64,000 nucleotides of DNA from Acidobacteriota bacterium. Lineage in GTDB: Bacteria > Acidobacteriota > Terriglobia > Terriglobales > Acidobacteriaceae. Positions 48,558-60,296 of the stretch are shown here, piece by piece; positions within the stretch are counted from its first letter, which is position 1, and each line of letters begins with the position of its first letter. The translations under genes and the position numbers were made by a program. The stretch is from contig JAJYZC010000001.1 of assembly GCA_021800255.1 (NCBI GenBank), positions 93,551 to 157,550 of the forward strand, in the 5' to 3' direction. The notes below the pieces were generated by a model. The model saw nothing but the letters and a program-made list of their open reading frames with translations, had not been told where the DNA came from and ran no database searches.

Positions 48558-49121
48558 TTAGAAGATCCTGTAGCTCAACCCCACGCTGCCGCCATAAGGA
48601 TGCAGCGTAGGTGTCACGCTCCACCGCTGGTACTCAAAGTCGCCGGCGCGCAGCGTAAAGTGTCTGCTGAGCTGGTAATCCGCCCCGCCCCCGAAGGCCA
48701 TGGCGGAGGCCCTCCCTGTGAGGAAGCTGCCGCTTCCCCAGCCAAAGAGCGCTTTGCCGTAAGGCGTGAGGCGTCTGAAGTAGGTGTGGATGGGAATGCG
48801 CGGCCCGATCATGTAGGTGTTTTCGTCGATCCCCACGGTCGAGTAGGGCGGATAGTATTCATTGACGTGGAGCCAATGCCCTTCAGCCTCAATCTGCACC
48901 CAGCGTGCAAAGCGGACATCGATGTACGCGCCCACGCCGGCCAAAACCGAGCTGCTCTCGGCGAACCCACTGCCCGCATAGTCGGGCTGGAAAGCCGAAC
49001 CCTCGCCGCCGACACTGAGCGAAAACGGGCCGCTCGTAGCGGAGGGAACCACTTGCGCATGAACAGTAATACTTCCACACGCAAACACAACGCAGAGAAA
49101 AATCAAAACAGATGATCTCAT
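48558..49121 (-). CDS. Outer-membrane beta-barrel protein
   Basis: The 187-residue product has a signal peptide (MRSSVLIFLCVVFACGSITVHA), then alternating strands typical of an 8-stranded OmpA/OmpX-like barrel (FSLSVGGEGSAFQPDY, AYIDVRFARWVQIEAEG, MAFGGGADYQLSRHFTLRAGDFEYQRW), ending SVGLSYRIF with a terminal Phe. Such small barrels act in envelope stability or adhesion; the exact role is unknown. The gene lies after the M48-like gene on the same strand, 92 bases away. Confidence 0.8.
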   Translation of the reverse strand: MRSSVLIFLCVVFACGSITVHAQVVPSATSGPFSLSVGGEGSAFQPDYAGSGFAESSSVLAGVGAYIDVRFARWVQIEAEGHWLHVNEYYPPYSTVGIDENTYMIGPRIPIHTYFRRLTPYGKALFGWGSGSFLTGRASAMAFGGGADYQLSRHFTLRAGDFEYQRWSVTPTLHPYGGSVGLSYRIF

Positions 49122-49213
49122 GGGCGCGAACTTCGACCCTTTCCAATGAAACGGGGTTCGACTAATAGTATTACTCAGGCTCCGCGGCGCGCACAGCGGA
49201 GCCTGTTTCTTTA

Positions 49214-50995
49214 CTAGTTTTGCGCTGCCGCCGCCGGAGCTTGTCCAGCCGCAGCCGCGGCGCCGTTAGCGGGTTGCACGGTTGCCGGAGTTGCTGGCGC
49301 CGCGTTGGCTGCTTCATACGGTTGCAGCCGGTAGTAGATAGGCGTCACCTCAAAGGGCATCTTCTCACTGGCGTTCATAGGTGCGTAACGGGTGGCGTCA
49401 AGCATGTGCACGGTGTCGTCCCAAGGGTCGATCTTGAGCCAGCTCCCTAGCGGCAAGGCCGGGATTTGGTTCAGGTTGCTCCAATTGATGGGAGGCGCCA
49501 TATGTTCCAATGCATCCATCCATGGTACGCCATCGGCCTGGAGAAGCGAGTCGCCCAGCAGCGGCGTGTTCAGCGCCTTCAGGGCGGTGGCGCGCTGCAT
49601 CAACTGCTCGTAATATAGCCCGGCGGTTGGCAACTCATCCTTGTACATCGAGTTCTGCAGGTACTGCATGGCCCGCTTGGCGGCCGAAGTGTTGTCGGCG
49701 TCCGAGTGGCCCAGGTCAATGCGCTGAAAGACGGCGTCGTCGGGAAACAGCAGATTGTCGTTGAATGCGTACCGCGTGTCGATATGGTGGCCCAGCGCGA
49801 TGTGCGCCAGCTCCATGGCGATCACAGAAGCTATGGACTCTTCATTGGGCAGGGTGTCAAGGAGCCCTTTACTAAGCAGGATGGTGTATCCCACTGTGGT
49901 GGCCTCGACTGTTTCCGTCAGCAAAACCCGGCACTTCACTGGCTCACTGAACGCCAAGTTGTTGGGCACCACCAAGTTGGTTACGATCTGATCCAGCACT
50001 TTTTGCTCGTAGCCGCCGGGCGTGAGCGGCGCCACCAACCCGGCCTGGACCAGACGGTCGATCACATTGTCCTCGGCTTGCTCAACCCACAGGCGCGAAG
50101 CCTCCAGCGGTCCCACGTCCGGCGAGTTGTTGCTCTGGTCCACGGCATTTTCCACCATCACGTTCACGTTTTCGCTCTGTTGCGTGGGCAGCTTCAACGA
50201 GTAGCCCCAGAAATACGTTTGCGCCTTGAGTCCCACCGAGCTGCCGCCCTCCATGCGCTGGCTCTCCTGCACGTAAACGGCTACGGGAAGCCAAACCCCG
50301 GGTTGCACCTCCATCCGCCAACTGTCGAAGTGGAAGTAATAATGCGATGTGTCCTCGGAACTGGAGTTGGTGTAGGTGCCGTTGAAGCGCACGATATTGT
50401 CGCCCTGATCCTCAATCCAGATGCGCCCGAAGAACCGGCCCGGTCCCTTGACATCGGCTTTGGGATGCACATCGAAGACCCAGGTCTTGACCGATCCCAG
50501 AAACTCCTGCCGTACATAGCTGAAATCGTAGTGCCGGGTGTCGAACCCCGATGGGTCGATAAACATCATCTCTGTGAACCCCAGGGGGTTGTAGGTGAAA
50601 TGCGTGTCCAGCTTCAAGGCTTTGGTCAAATCCGTAATGGCCCCCAGCGACCCCTTGAAAAACCCGCGCTTCGCCGCCTCCGACCGCGGCGTATAGCTCT
50701 GGTCGAAGAATCCTTTACTGAAATCTATGCGGCTCAGCATGAAGTGGTCATCGATCGGCACTTCATAGAGGCTCGCGTCTGGCCGCGTGTCCTGGATGTA
50801 GGTCTCCACAATGGGCGTACGCAGTTGAATGTTCCGTATAAGCACTTTCTCGCGCGCAATCGCCCTCTGCACAACGGCCGTCTGTTCAGGGGTAAGTTTG
50901 CGCGTCTGCTCGTACTTCGGCGCCCTCCTTGCGTACGCGCAGGTTGTTCCTGCAATAAGAATCAGGAAGGTTAGGGGGATCTTCCGAAACGTCAT
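49214..50995 (-). CDS. Exported M48-peptidase-like protein with degenerate zinc motif
   Basis: From ATG 50995, preceded by AGGAG at 6 bases, the product has 593 residues: a signal peptide (FLILIAGTTCAYA), an N-terminal beta-rich domain of about 330 residues, and a C-terminal region resembling M48 metallopeptidases. At the expected HExxH the sequence is MELAHIALGHHID (M394-E395-L-A-H398). The first zinc His is therefore Met, and classical zinc catalysis seems lost. The tail is Ala/Pro/Gln-rich. The TonB-like gene is 120 bases upstream on the same strand. It may be a non-catalytic binding protein or a scaffold. Confidence 0.7.
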   Translation of the reverse strand: MTFRKIPLTFLILIAGTTCAYARRAPKYEQTRKLTPEQTAVVQRAIAREKVLIRNIQLRTPIVETYIQDTRPDASLYEVPIDDHFMLSRIDFSKGFFDQSYTPRSEAAKRGFFKGSLGAITDLTKALKLDTHFTYNPLGFTEMMFIDPSGFDTRHYDFSYVRQEFLGSVKTWVFDVHPKADVKGPGRFFGRIWIEDQGDNIVRFNGTYTNSSSEDTSHYYFHFDSWRMEVQPGVWLPVAVYVQESQRMEGGSSVGLKAQTYFWGYSLKLPTQQSENVNVMVENAVDQSNNSPDVGPLEASRLWVEQAEDNVIDRLVQAGLVAPLTPGGYEQKVLDQIVTNLVVPNNLAFSEPVKCRVLLTETVEATTVGYTILLSKGLLDTLPNEESIASVIAMELAHIALGHHIDTRYAFNDNLLFPDDAVFQRIDLGHSDADNTSAAKRAMQYLQNSMYKDELPTAGLYYEQLMQRATALKALNTPLLGDSLLQADGVPWMDALEHMAPPINWSNLNQIPALPLGSWLKIDPWDDTVHMLDATRYAPMNASEKMPFEVTPIYYRLQPYEAANAAPATPATVQPANGAAAAAGQAPAAAAQN

Positions 50996-51115
50996 GTCAA
51001 GCTCCTCGCTGGCTTTCTCCGATTTGGTTGCCGGTTGCTGGCGCCGGCCCGGCGGCTTGCGGACGGACACCGGCTTTTTTCTCTACAGTCTTTGCTTTTT
51101 TTGTCAATCTCGATG

Positions 51116-52159
51116 CTACGCCAATTGGAACGTAATGATGATGTTGGTCGTCAAGTTCACCGGACGTCCGTTGCGGGTAGCGGGCCGGAAACGGATCTTT
51201 TCTGCCTCCCGCCACGCCTCTTGATCCAGCCCGTGGCCCAGACCGTGAATGATGCTATCTACCACCACCTGTCCGCTGGCCAAAAACGTTACCCGCAGCA
51301 CCACGTTACCCTGAATGTGCAATGCGCGGGCCTCGACCGTGTACCGCACCGGCGGCTTGAAAAGCACCCTCAGTTGGGTTGATGCCACCTGCGCAGCGGC
51401 TCCGGTTGCTGTTCCCCGGGTCATTCCCGGCATGTTCGCCGAGCCCACCCGGCCGTAGTTTTGGCTTCCCGCCGATCCCGCGCCGGTTGCGCCGGGGATT
51501 CCGGCCGAAGCCACGCGGCCCACCACGCCGGTATTCGAACCGCGCCGCATCCCGTTGCCGATGCCCGCTGAAGCCACCACACCATGCGGCGCCACTGCCG
51601 GGCCTTCCATTCCGCCGTAAGGGCTGCCGAGCGCGGCCACGGTTGCCGGCCGCGTCGCGTTGGGGTCGGGCTTCACTCCGAATGGGTCACCCAAATGCAC
51701 CTCCTCCATCCTGCCCTGAACCCTCGGCCGCACCATAGGCGTGACCGCCGCTAAGGCCGGCTTCGGCTGCGGAGCCAGCACAATCGCGCGATGCACCTTC
51801 ATCACCGGCATCTTCAACTTCGCCTGCATCTGGATCTGCTTCATGGCCGGTTTGACCACCGGCTTGGGCAATGTAATCTTGGGCGCTTCCAACCGCACCT
51901 CCGGCAATTTAGGCGGCGGGGGTAATGGAGGCGGCGCCTGCGGCTTTATCTTCACCCGCGGAGGGGGATTGTTGGGCAAAACCAGATTCGTCAACTCGAA
52001 GTGCTGCTGGATCACGCGCCTGGCCGTCATGCCCACGATCACGCAAATGATCAGAATTGTCAGATTAGCCGCCGTGCTGGTGATGAACGACACGGTCCGG
52101 CCTTCAGGCTCTGGAAGCAAGCCCAAGCTGAGCCGTTCGGGGGAATATCTCATCGCCAT
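51116..52159 (-). CDS. TonB-family protein with Gly/Ala-rich repeats
   Basis: From ATG 52159, preceded by GGAG at 7 bases, the product has 347 residues: one N-terminal membrane helix (ITSTAANLTILIICVIVGMTA), a Pro-rich rigid spacer (PPPRVKIKPQAPPPLPPPPKL), basic alpha segments, then a Gly-rich section with repeats of the type GVVASAGIGNG, GRVASAGIPG and GRVGSANMPG, and a C-terminal TonB domain (GNVVLRVTFLASGQVVVDSII, EAEKIRFRPATRNGRPV). It is probably an envelope-spanning transducer whose receptor is encoded elsewhere. It heads the gene group with the M48-like protein. Confidence 0.8.
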   Translation of the reverse strand: MAMRYSPERLSLGLLPEPEGRTVSFITSTAANLTILIICVIVGMTARRVIQQHFELTNLVLPNNPPPRVKIKPQAPPPLPPPPKLPEVRLEAPKITLPKPVVKPAMKQIQMQAKLKMPVMKVHRAIVLAPQPKPALAAVTPMVRPRVQGRMEEVHLGDPFGVKPDPNATRPATVAALGSPYGGMEGPAVAPHGVVASAGIGNGMRRGSNTGVVGRVASAGIPGATGAGSAGSQNYGRVGSANMPGMTRGTATGAAAQVASTQLRVLFKPPVRYTVEARALHIQGNVVLRVTFLASGQVVVDSIIHGLGHGLDQEAWREAEKIRFRPATRNGRPVNLTTNIIITFQLA

Positions 52160-52795
52160 TTTTTTACTCCCTGCTTGAAGCCGCCGCAACAGCCTGCAAT
52201 CACCCCTTCAAGGAAGGCCCGAACACCGGGCGCAATCCGCTTAGAAAAATAACTGCCCTGCACCTCTTCGCCCATCCTGCTTTTCGTCCGCGCCGGAACG
52301 GCTTGAGCAGGCCGGCGCGCAACTACACATCGCCCCCACCCTCGAGATGCAATTGAAGTTCTCCAACCATGCAAATGCTGGGGCGTATGCTGATCTTGCC
52401 GATCGTAATCGCGGGGAAAGACTACAAAGAGACCGCGTATGGGCTGCCTATGTTCCGGCCCATTTTGCGCCAACACGGACACTGCATGCGCCGCGCGGTA
52501 CGGATTACCTCTTGCCCAGGCATCGTACATTGACTCACTCCACTCCCCCAGGCAACCGGTAAAAAAACACTCTTACTTCGCGACAGCCAACTTTCTGCTC
52601 TTCCTTGCGCAGTGCGAAGCCCCTTCTGCGGCTGTATGCCTTATGATGCAAAAATCTTCCCTGCTGTTGCTGTTCACCAAAGCAAAGGCTCGGGTTCCGC
52701 GGTCTTGAGCACAACCCAAACCCTACCGGTATAGACTTAAGGTAACCTAAAGCGTTTGGGAAGAACAGTCTTTTTTGAGATCAGCGAAAACGGCG

Positions 52796-52812
52796 TGTAC
52801 ATAAGTGGTACA
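52796..52812. promoter_or_regulatory. Short inverted repeat TGTAC-N7-GTACA
   Basis: Two 5-base arms 7 bases apart, about 60 bases before the 16-bp palindrome, in a region without genes. It could be a second, weaker protein-binding site. Confidence 0.3.
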
Positions 52813-52856
52813 TTGTCAACGCTGTGGACGTAAAGCGGCGCCAAATCCCGATCTCC

Positions 52857-52872
52857 TACAACTTAAGTTGTA
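52857..52872. promoter_or_regulatory. Perfect 16-bp palindrome, candidate operator
   Basis: TACAACTTAAGTTGTA is identical to its reverse complement. It is AT-rich in a GC-rich genome and lies in the gap between the TonB-like gene and mqnC, which is typical of a dimeric regulator site. Confidence 0.5.
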
Positions 52873-53079
52873 CTCGCCGCATCTTGCTTCCGGAAGGCGC
52901 GGAGTTCATCTGGGCGCGCGATCTGGTCAGGCCCTCCGTTTTGCAAAAGCCGCTGCGAGCCGGACTGAAAGCTCCTCTACACGCCGCGCGACGGCAGCAT
53001 CGGCGATCCGCAGCCTGGATTGCTCAAAAAGCGCGTCCTTTAGCGGGCTGAACTGGGCGAATTCCCGCCGCTCGGTTGA

Positions 53080-53085
53080 TAAAAT
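53080..53085 (+). promoter_or_regulatory. -10-like hexamer for a leaderless mqnC mRNA
   Basis: TAAAAT lies 7 bases before the ATG at 53093. No ribosome-binding site is present between them. No -35 is recognisable. Confidence 0.45.
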
Positions 53086-53092
53086 CGAAGCC

Positions 53093-54154
53093 ATGCCCAT
53101 CTCGCGCCAGCAGGCCCTCGACTACTTTCGTTCCCCCGACCTCATCGGCCTGGGTTTCGAGGCCGACGCCGTGCGCCGACGCCTGCACCCCGAGGGCGTA
53201 GTCACCTACATCATCGACCGCAACATCAACTACACCAACTTCTGCACCGAGTACTGTACCTTTTGCGCCTTTTATCGTCCGCTCCCAAAACCCGGAAAGA
53301 AGGACCCGCGCGCTGAGGAGGGCTACATCCTGGACTTCGAAGCGATTTACGAGAAGATCGCCGAAACTGTGGCCATGGGCGGCACCGGCGTGCTCATGCA
53401 GGGCGGCATTCATCCTGACCTCAAGATCGACTGGTTCGAGCGCCTCTTCGGCGGCATCAAACAGCGTTTTCCGCACATCTGGCTGCACTGTCTTTCGGCC
53501 GCTGAGGTGCTGGCCATCGCCGAATACTCCCACCTCGACCTGCGCACCACTATCGCCCGCCTGCGCGACGCCGGCCTGGATTCCATTCCCGGCGGCGGCG
53601 CCGAGATTCTCGACGACGAGGTCCGCCATCGTATCGCGCGCCTCAAATGCAGCACGGAGGACTGGCTGAGCGTCCACCGCACCGCGCACCAGTTGGGCAT
53701 GAGAACCACGGCCACTATGATGTTCGGCGTGGGAGAGACCTTCGACCAGCGCATCAACCATTTTGAAGTCGTCCGCCGATTGCAGGAAGAGACGGGCGGC
53801 TTTACGGCCTTCATCCCCTGGAGCTTCCAGCCCAAGCACACCGCCCTCGGCGGACGCGGCTGGGATGAAGCCACCAGCGTCGAGTACCTCAAGGTGCTCG
53901 CCATCTCCCGCCTTTATCTCGACAACATCGAAAACGTGCAGGCCAGTTGGGTCACCCAAGGCTTGAAAGTGCTAGAGCTGGGTCTCCACTTCGGCGGCAA
54001 CGATGTGGGCAGCGTAATGCTCGAAGAGAACGTGGTCAAGGCCGCAGGCACGTCGAACTGCACCACCGAAGAAGAGCTGCGCCGCATCATCCGCGACGCG
54101 GGCTTCAAACCCGTGCAGCGGGATACGCTGTACCGGACCATGTTTCTGAATTAA
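53093..54154 (+). CDS. mqnC: Cyclic dehypoxanthinyl futalosine synthase (radical SAM)
   Basis: Radical SAM enzyme that cyclises dehypoxanthine futalosine in the futalosine route to menaquinone. The 353-residue product has the cluster motif CTEYCTFC (C51, C55, C58) in INYTNFCTEYCTFCAFYR, VLMQGGIHPDLKIDWFE, the LHCLSAAEV segment, DSIPGGGAEILDDEVR and RTTATMMFGVGET. MqnE and CofH share the fold, but the GGGAE and IPWSF-x-PKHT segments fit MqnC best. The start at 53093 matches the family N-terminus; the open frame extends upstream without similarity. It stands alone. Confidence 0.87.
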   Translation: MPISRQQALDYFRSPDLIGLGFEADAVRRRLHPEGVVTYIIDRNINYTNFCTEYCTFCAFYRPLPKPGKKDPRAEEGYILDFEAIYEKIAETVAMGGTGVLMQGGIHPDLKIDWFERLFGGIKQRFPHIWLHCLSAAEVLAIAEYSHLDLRTTIARLRDAGLDSIPGGGAEILDDEVRHRIARLKCSTEDWLSVHRTAHQLGMRTTATMMFGVGETFDQRINHFEVVRRLQEETGGFTAFIPWSFQPKHTALGGRGWDEATSVEYLKVLAISRLYLDNIENVQASWVTQGLKVLELGLHFGGNDVGSVMLEENVVKAAGTSNCTTEEELRRIIRDAGFKPVQRDTLYRTMFLN

Positions 54155-54248
54155 GAACCGCGCTGCCTTCGGCGGCTTCCCAGTTACTTTAAGACCAGGC
54201 GGCAATCGCCGCGGCGTACTCATTCCCCAATAGAGAACGGAACCGTAC

Positions 54249-54357
54249 AGCGTGTTTCATAAACCCAATGCGGATGGTTCTGTCTATATGTGGAACCCGG
54301 CAACAAGCCGGGTTCCAGGAGCTTGGCCTGCCACAACGGCTATTTATGAAACACGCT
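54249..54357. mobile_element. MITE-like element: 15-bp perfect terminal inverted repeats with internal hairpin
   Basis: AGCGTGTTTCATAAA (54249-54263) is exactly complementary to 54343-54357. Between them GGAACCCGGC and GCCGGGTTCC (54292-54301 and 54307-54316) form a perfect 10-bp stem around AACAA. The 109-base element has no ORF. It lies in the convergent gap after mqnC and before the MscS-like gene. It may be a non-autonomous mobile element or a bidirectional terminator. No target duplication is evident. Confidence 0.6.
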
Positions 54358-54369
54358 CTAGGAACCGCA

Positions 54370-55173
54370 TTAGAAGTGGCGGAGGGATTCGCCGGGGGGA
54401 GAGGCCGTGCGTTCGGCGCCTTCACCGGTGTAACGCACGACGTGGCTTTCCAGGGAGCGGCTAACGAGGTCGCGGGAGCCGAGCCCCACAGCCAGGGCGA
54501 GGGTGAGGACGATGCCGCCGAAGAGGATTCCGAAGGCGATTTCAACGATGGGGCCTCCGATTTCAAGGTGGGCGAGGGCCATGGCGGCGGTGAGGACCAG
54601 GACGAGCCACTTGACCCCGAGGGAGAGGAAGCGGGCGTACTGAAGTTGCATGTTGACGGCGCCGATGAGGACCGAGCGCGCCAGGAAGCGGGCGGCGATG
54701 GCGCCGGCGATGAGGATAAGAGCAGCGCCGACCATACGGTAGAAGTACGGCAGCAGGGGCGCGGGGAGAACGCCAGCCGCAGCATAAGAGGTATCGAAGG
54801 CCGAGATGCCGATCATAAGACCGGCAAGGATGCATATCCAATAGCAGACGCGGCCGACGATGGCCGTGGGCGTGCTCATGGGCGTCCAATCGGCGCCGCC
54901 GCGGTAACGGGCAATGCGGGCGTCGAACTTGGCAAGCGCAAGCACGCGGCGCAGCAACCAGGAGAGAATCAGGCCGAGGAGAGCAAATACGCCTACAGCT
55001 ATAAAAAAGGCGAGAATGCCCGGCAGGACAGCGATGAGCAGCGAAAGGACGCGATAGAGGGACTGATGGAGGGCGCCGGACATGTGGCGCCAGAGGGTGG
55101 CGTTGTCCACGGAGAGCGGCGGCGCAGCCTGCGCAGACATGGGCTGGAAGATGGTGGCAAGGATCGTTAGCAT
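54370..55173 (-). CDS. MscS-like / conserved TM-helix membrane protein
   Basis: Inner-membrane protein related to small-conductance mechanosensitive channels. From ATG 55173, preceded by GGAG at 8 bases, it has 267 residues: a short signal-like start, then about five membrane segments (LSLLIAVLPGILAFFIAVGVFALLGLILSWLL; VCYWICILAGLMIGISAF; MVGAALILIAGAIAARFLARS; LSLGVKWLVLVLTAAMALAHL). The last helix, FGGIVLTLALAVGLGSRDLVSRSLE, is the pore-like conserved TM helix. The cytosolic beta-domain of full MscS is missing. It is the last gene of the minus-strand glycan operon. Confidence 0.72.
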   Translation of the reverse strand: MLTILATIFQPMSAQAAPPLSVDNATLWRHMSGALHQSLYRVLSLLIAVLPGILAFFIAVGVFALLGLILSWLLRRVLALAKFDARIARYRGGADWTPMSTPTAIVGRVCYWICILAGLMIGISAFDTSYAAAGVLPAPLLPYFYRMVGAALILIAGAIAARFLARSVLIGAVNMQLQYARFLSLGVKWLVLVLTAAMALAHLEIGGPIVEIAFGILFGGIVLTLALAVGLGSRDLVSRSLESHVVRYTGEGAERTASPPGESLRHF

Positions 55174-55324
55174 GGGACTGACTCCTCGATGCGGCGGTGA
55201 GGCCCGAATACGAAGGTGGCGCGGAGGGCAGCGAAGCCGGGTGCGGTACCCTGCCGTTCCCATGCGCTCCGGCCGCAAATAAAAGCAAACTGCCGTGAGA
55301 GTGGCTGCGAATTGGCAAGTGCGA

Positions 55325-56518
55325 TCATGGATTGAACCTGTCAGGCCATCGCCAGCGCGAGACCAGGTAAGGTTTTTCAATCTCAAAGGCGGCGGCGGCT
55401 TCTATGTGGTGTTCGGGGTTGGCGCCCGATGCCGTGACGTTGATGTGGCTGGCGACCCAGGCAAGATAAAGCGGAATCAGGGCGCCGAAGAGGTGATTGC
55501 GATGGATGGTGCGCAAGCGGTAGGCGAGCAGAAAGTCGTAGATGATGCGCGCCCAGAGAGTCTCAGGCATGCGAAACGCAGCGCCCTCGGTGAGCGAGAG
55601 GCGCTTGAGGCCGAGCAGCGAGTTCGGGGGCAGGACGAGCGACCAAATCTCCTGGAGGTGGGTGTAGGCGAGACGGAATGCCTGAATCATGGGGGCAATA
55701 TCTGTGGCAGGGTCAGGCGAGTGGGCCGGGCCGGCATGGGGATGATTGCGCGGGGAGGGCAACTGGCGTGGGCGCTGCCAGAAGGCGGCCTTGGCCTCAA
55801 TATCGGAGAATAAAGAACCCACGACCAGGGGAAGGACGGTGCTCAGATCGGGTTCAGCAGGCTGGGGCAGGAAGCGGGGACCGGCGCCAAACTCGCTGAT
55901 CGTGAATCCGGCCGCGGCGGCTTCGTTAACCGGCCAAAGAGGCGCAGTGGACTGATTGAGGGCGATGAGGCGCTGGGCAGCGGCGGCGAGGCGCTCTGCC
56001 ATGCGCAGGGAGAGGCCGAGATCGATGGCCAGGGGAAAGCGTGCAGGGCAGGCAAAGAGGGCGCGGCTGAGGGGGTAAAGGATCGCGGAGTTCACCAGAC
56101 CGGCGTGGGGGGGCAGATCGTAGCAGGGCAGAACGAGATCGGCCGCAGCGCCAGCTACGGAGTCAACCAGGGCGCGCAGGCCGGGCAAGCCCAGCGAGCT
56201 GGACTCCGGACCGAGCATCAGGATAGCGCGTGCGTGGTGCTCCTGAGCAAGCTGGAAGGCATTCACAAAGTCGGCGGCGGTGAGAATCCAGGAGAACTTG
56301 GTGGCCGGAGCAGCAACCACGCGGAAGGCCGGGATAGAATCCGTTGAGGATTCGCCAGCGGTGGCGATGAGCAGGGCGCCGGGATCGGCGCAGGCGGACA
56401 GATTGGCGAGGACGCCCTTGAACTGCTCGTTAGGCAAGGGAGCCAGCAGCGCCAGGAGCGGAGCCGCGGCGGGAACGGAAGCGATTTCGACGCCGGGGAG
56501 CGGATTGGCTGTAGCCAT
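55325..56518 (-). CDS. Putative GT-A glycosyltransferase-like protein in the GlgE operon
   Basis: The 397-residue product has an alpha/beta organisation with a segment LPCYDLPPHAGLVNSAILYPLSRALFA followed by FPLAIDLGLSLRMAERLA. This resembles the acceptor region of GT81-type enzymes (glucosyl-3-phosphoglycerate or mannosylglycerate synthases). The usual N-terminal nucleotide-sugar motif and DxD are not obvious, so the identity is weak. It starts 28 bases after the TreS-maltokinase stop, so a role in trehalose, glycogen or compatible-solute metabolism is likely by context only. Confidence 0.5.
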   Translation of the reverse strand: MATANPLPGVEIASVPAAAPLLALLAPLPNEQFKGVLANLSACADPGALLIATAGESSTDSIPAFRVVAAPATKFSWILTAADFVNAFQLAQEHHARAILMLGPESSSLGLPGLRALVDSVAGAAADLVLPCYDLPPHAGLVNSAILYPLSRALFACPARFPLAIDLGLSLRMAERLAAAAQRLIALNQSTAPLWPVNEAAAAGFTISEFGAGPRFLPQPAEPDLSTVLPLVVGSLFSDIEAKAAFWQRPRQLPSPRNHPHAGPAHSPDPATDIAPMIQAFRLAYTHLQEIWSLVLPPNSLLGLKRLSLTEGAAFRMPETLWARIIYDFLLAYRLRTIHRNHLFGALIPLYLAWVASHINVTASGANPEHHIEAAAAFEIEKPYLVSRWRWPDRFNP

Positions 56519-56545
56519 AGCGGCTTTCTCGCAGATTTAGACCTG

Positions 56546-60142
<3,597 letters not shown>

Positions 60143-60296
60143 TGGTTCAGTCTCCAGGCAAGACTTCGATGCGAGCGTTCAACCTTTCGACGGTAAAGCC
60201 GGTCTTTTGTTGCAGCGGGATTGGTCCATCGCTCCATGCAACTTTGCTCAGTGAATCCCGCGTGGGCTTGGCAGTGAAGCGTCAGGCTGCACCAAA

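Larger units (their letters stand above)
52160..53092. other. Long non-coding region upstream of mqnC
   Basis: This 933-base stretch between divergent genes is more AT-rich than its surroundings in its middle. It contains a perfect 16-bp palindrome (52857-52872), a shorter inverted repeat (52796-52812), and CCCAAAC...GTTTGGG arms around 52726-52770. No ORF has family features, and the frame that runs into mqnC from 52805 shows unrelated composition. No tRNA or riboswitch was recognised. Confidence 0.55.

Noticed and set aside
52805..53092. N-terminal extension of mqnC
   Set aside because: Unlike MqnC, contains the palindrome region, and the family N-terminus starts at 53093.
54268..55170. 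300-codon plus-strand ORF opposite the MscS-like gene
   Set aside because: Glu/Gly/Asp-rich antisense frame beginning inside the MITE-like element; the minus strand has clear membrane helices.
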